Translations under genes and position numbers: made by a program
Part shown: positions 6,746-6,778 of the stretch, in pieces
Numbering within the stretch: the stretch's first letter is position 1
Layout: each line of letters opens with the position of its first letter
Source: Candidatus Paenalcaligenes intestinipullorum
GTDB taxonomy: Bacteria; Pseudomonadota; Gammaproteobacteria; Burkholderiales; Burkholderiaceae_B
Length of the DNA: 6,778 nucleotides
Direction: 5' to 3'
NCBI GenBank assembly: GCA_019120675.1
Contig: DWUQ01000098.1
Location: 1 to 6,778 of the forward strand
Notes under the pieces: generated by a model
Databases searched by the model: none
Told to the model about the DNA's origin: nothing
Seen by the model: only the letters and a program-made list of their open reading frames with translations

Positions 6746-6778
6746 TGGTGCGAACGGAGAGACTCGAACTCTCACACC
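6746..6778 (-). tRNA. tRNA, 3' end only, probably tRNA-Leu
   Basis: Read on the - strand, the last 33 bases give the end of a variable arm (GGTGT), a T arm with stem GAGAG/CTCTC around loop TTCGAGT, the 3' acceptor strand CGTTCGC, discriminator A and an encoded CCA ending at 6746. The stem and loop lengths (5-7-5-7-1-3) are exactly those of a tRNA. The anticodon and 5' half lie outside the window. GGTGT before the T stem, together with this T arm and acceptor, resembles long-variable-arm leucine tRNAs such as E. coli leuW. The tRNA call is firm; leucine is a likely guess. Confidence 0.85.

Noticed and set aside
6746..6778. tRNA 3' end as an attachment site of an integrated element
   Set aside because: No second copy of the tRNA 3' end and no integrase or mobile-element gene is visible in the window.

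Overview
This window reads as ordinary chromosomal housekeeping DNA from a proteobacterium. It is most likely a betaproteobacterium of the Burkholderiales, perhaps near the Alcaligenaceae. That placement rests on remembered protein resemblance and on the roughly balanced GC content; no search was run. There is no phage, transposon, CRISPR array or recognisable defence cassette.

Layout, left to right. (1) The 3' part of an RsmB/NOP-type RNA cytosine-5 methyltransferase gene runs off the left edge (+ strand). (2) A 99-nt gap at 792-890 holds the promoter region of the next two genes and a candidate LexA (SOS) box at 821-836. (3) A DesA-type membrane fatty acid desaturase gene and a UvrD helicase gene follow on the + strand, joined by a 4-nt ATGA overlap, so they very probably share a transcript. 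(4) An ABC-F ATPase gene of the YheS type lies on the - strand; its 3' end overlaps the 3' end of uvrD by 30 nt. (5) About 360 nt follow without a convincing protein gene. The part nearest the ABC-F gene has a -10-like element and, further out, a nested inverted repeat enclosing an 11-codon ORF with a strong Shine-Dalgarno sequence. The rest is unexplained. (6) At the right edge lies the 3' end of a - strand tRNA, probably tRNA-Leu with encoded CCA, followed by a strong intrinsic terminator.

Functionally, the window combines RNA modification (methyltransferase), translation (ABC-F factor, tRNA), DNA repair (UvrD) and membrane lipid desaturation (DesA). The observations most worth following are the LexA-like box ahead of desA-uvrD, which would put a lipid desaturase under the SOS response together with the helicase, and the structured leader with a mini-ORF ahead of the ABC-F gene. 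Both are sequence-based hypotheses.
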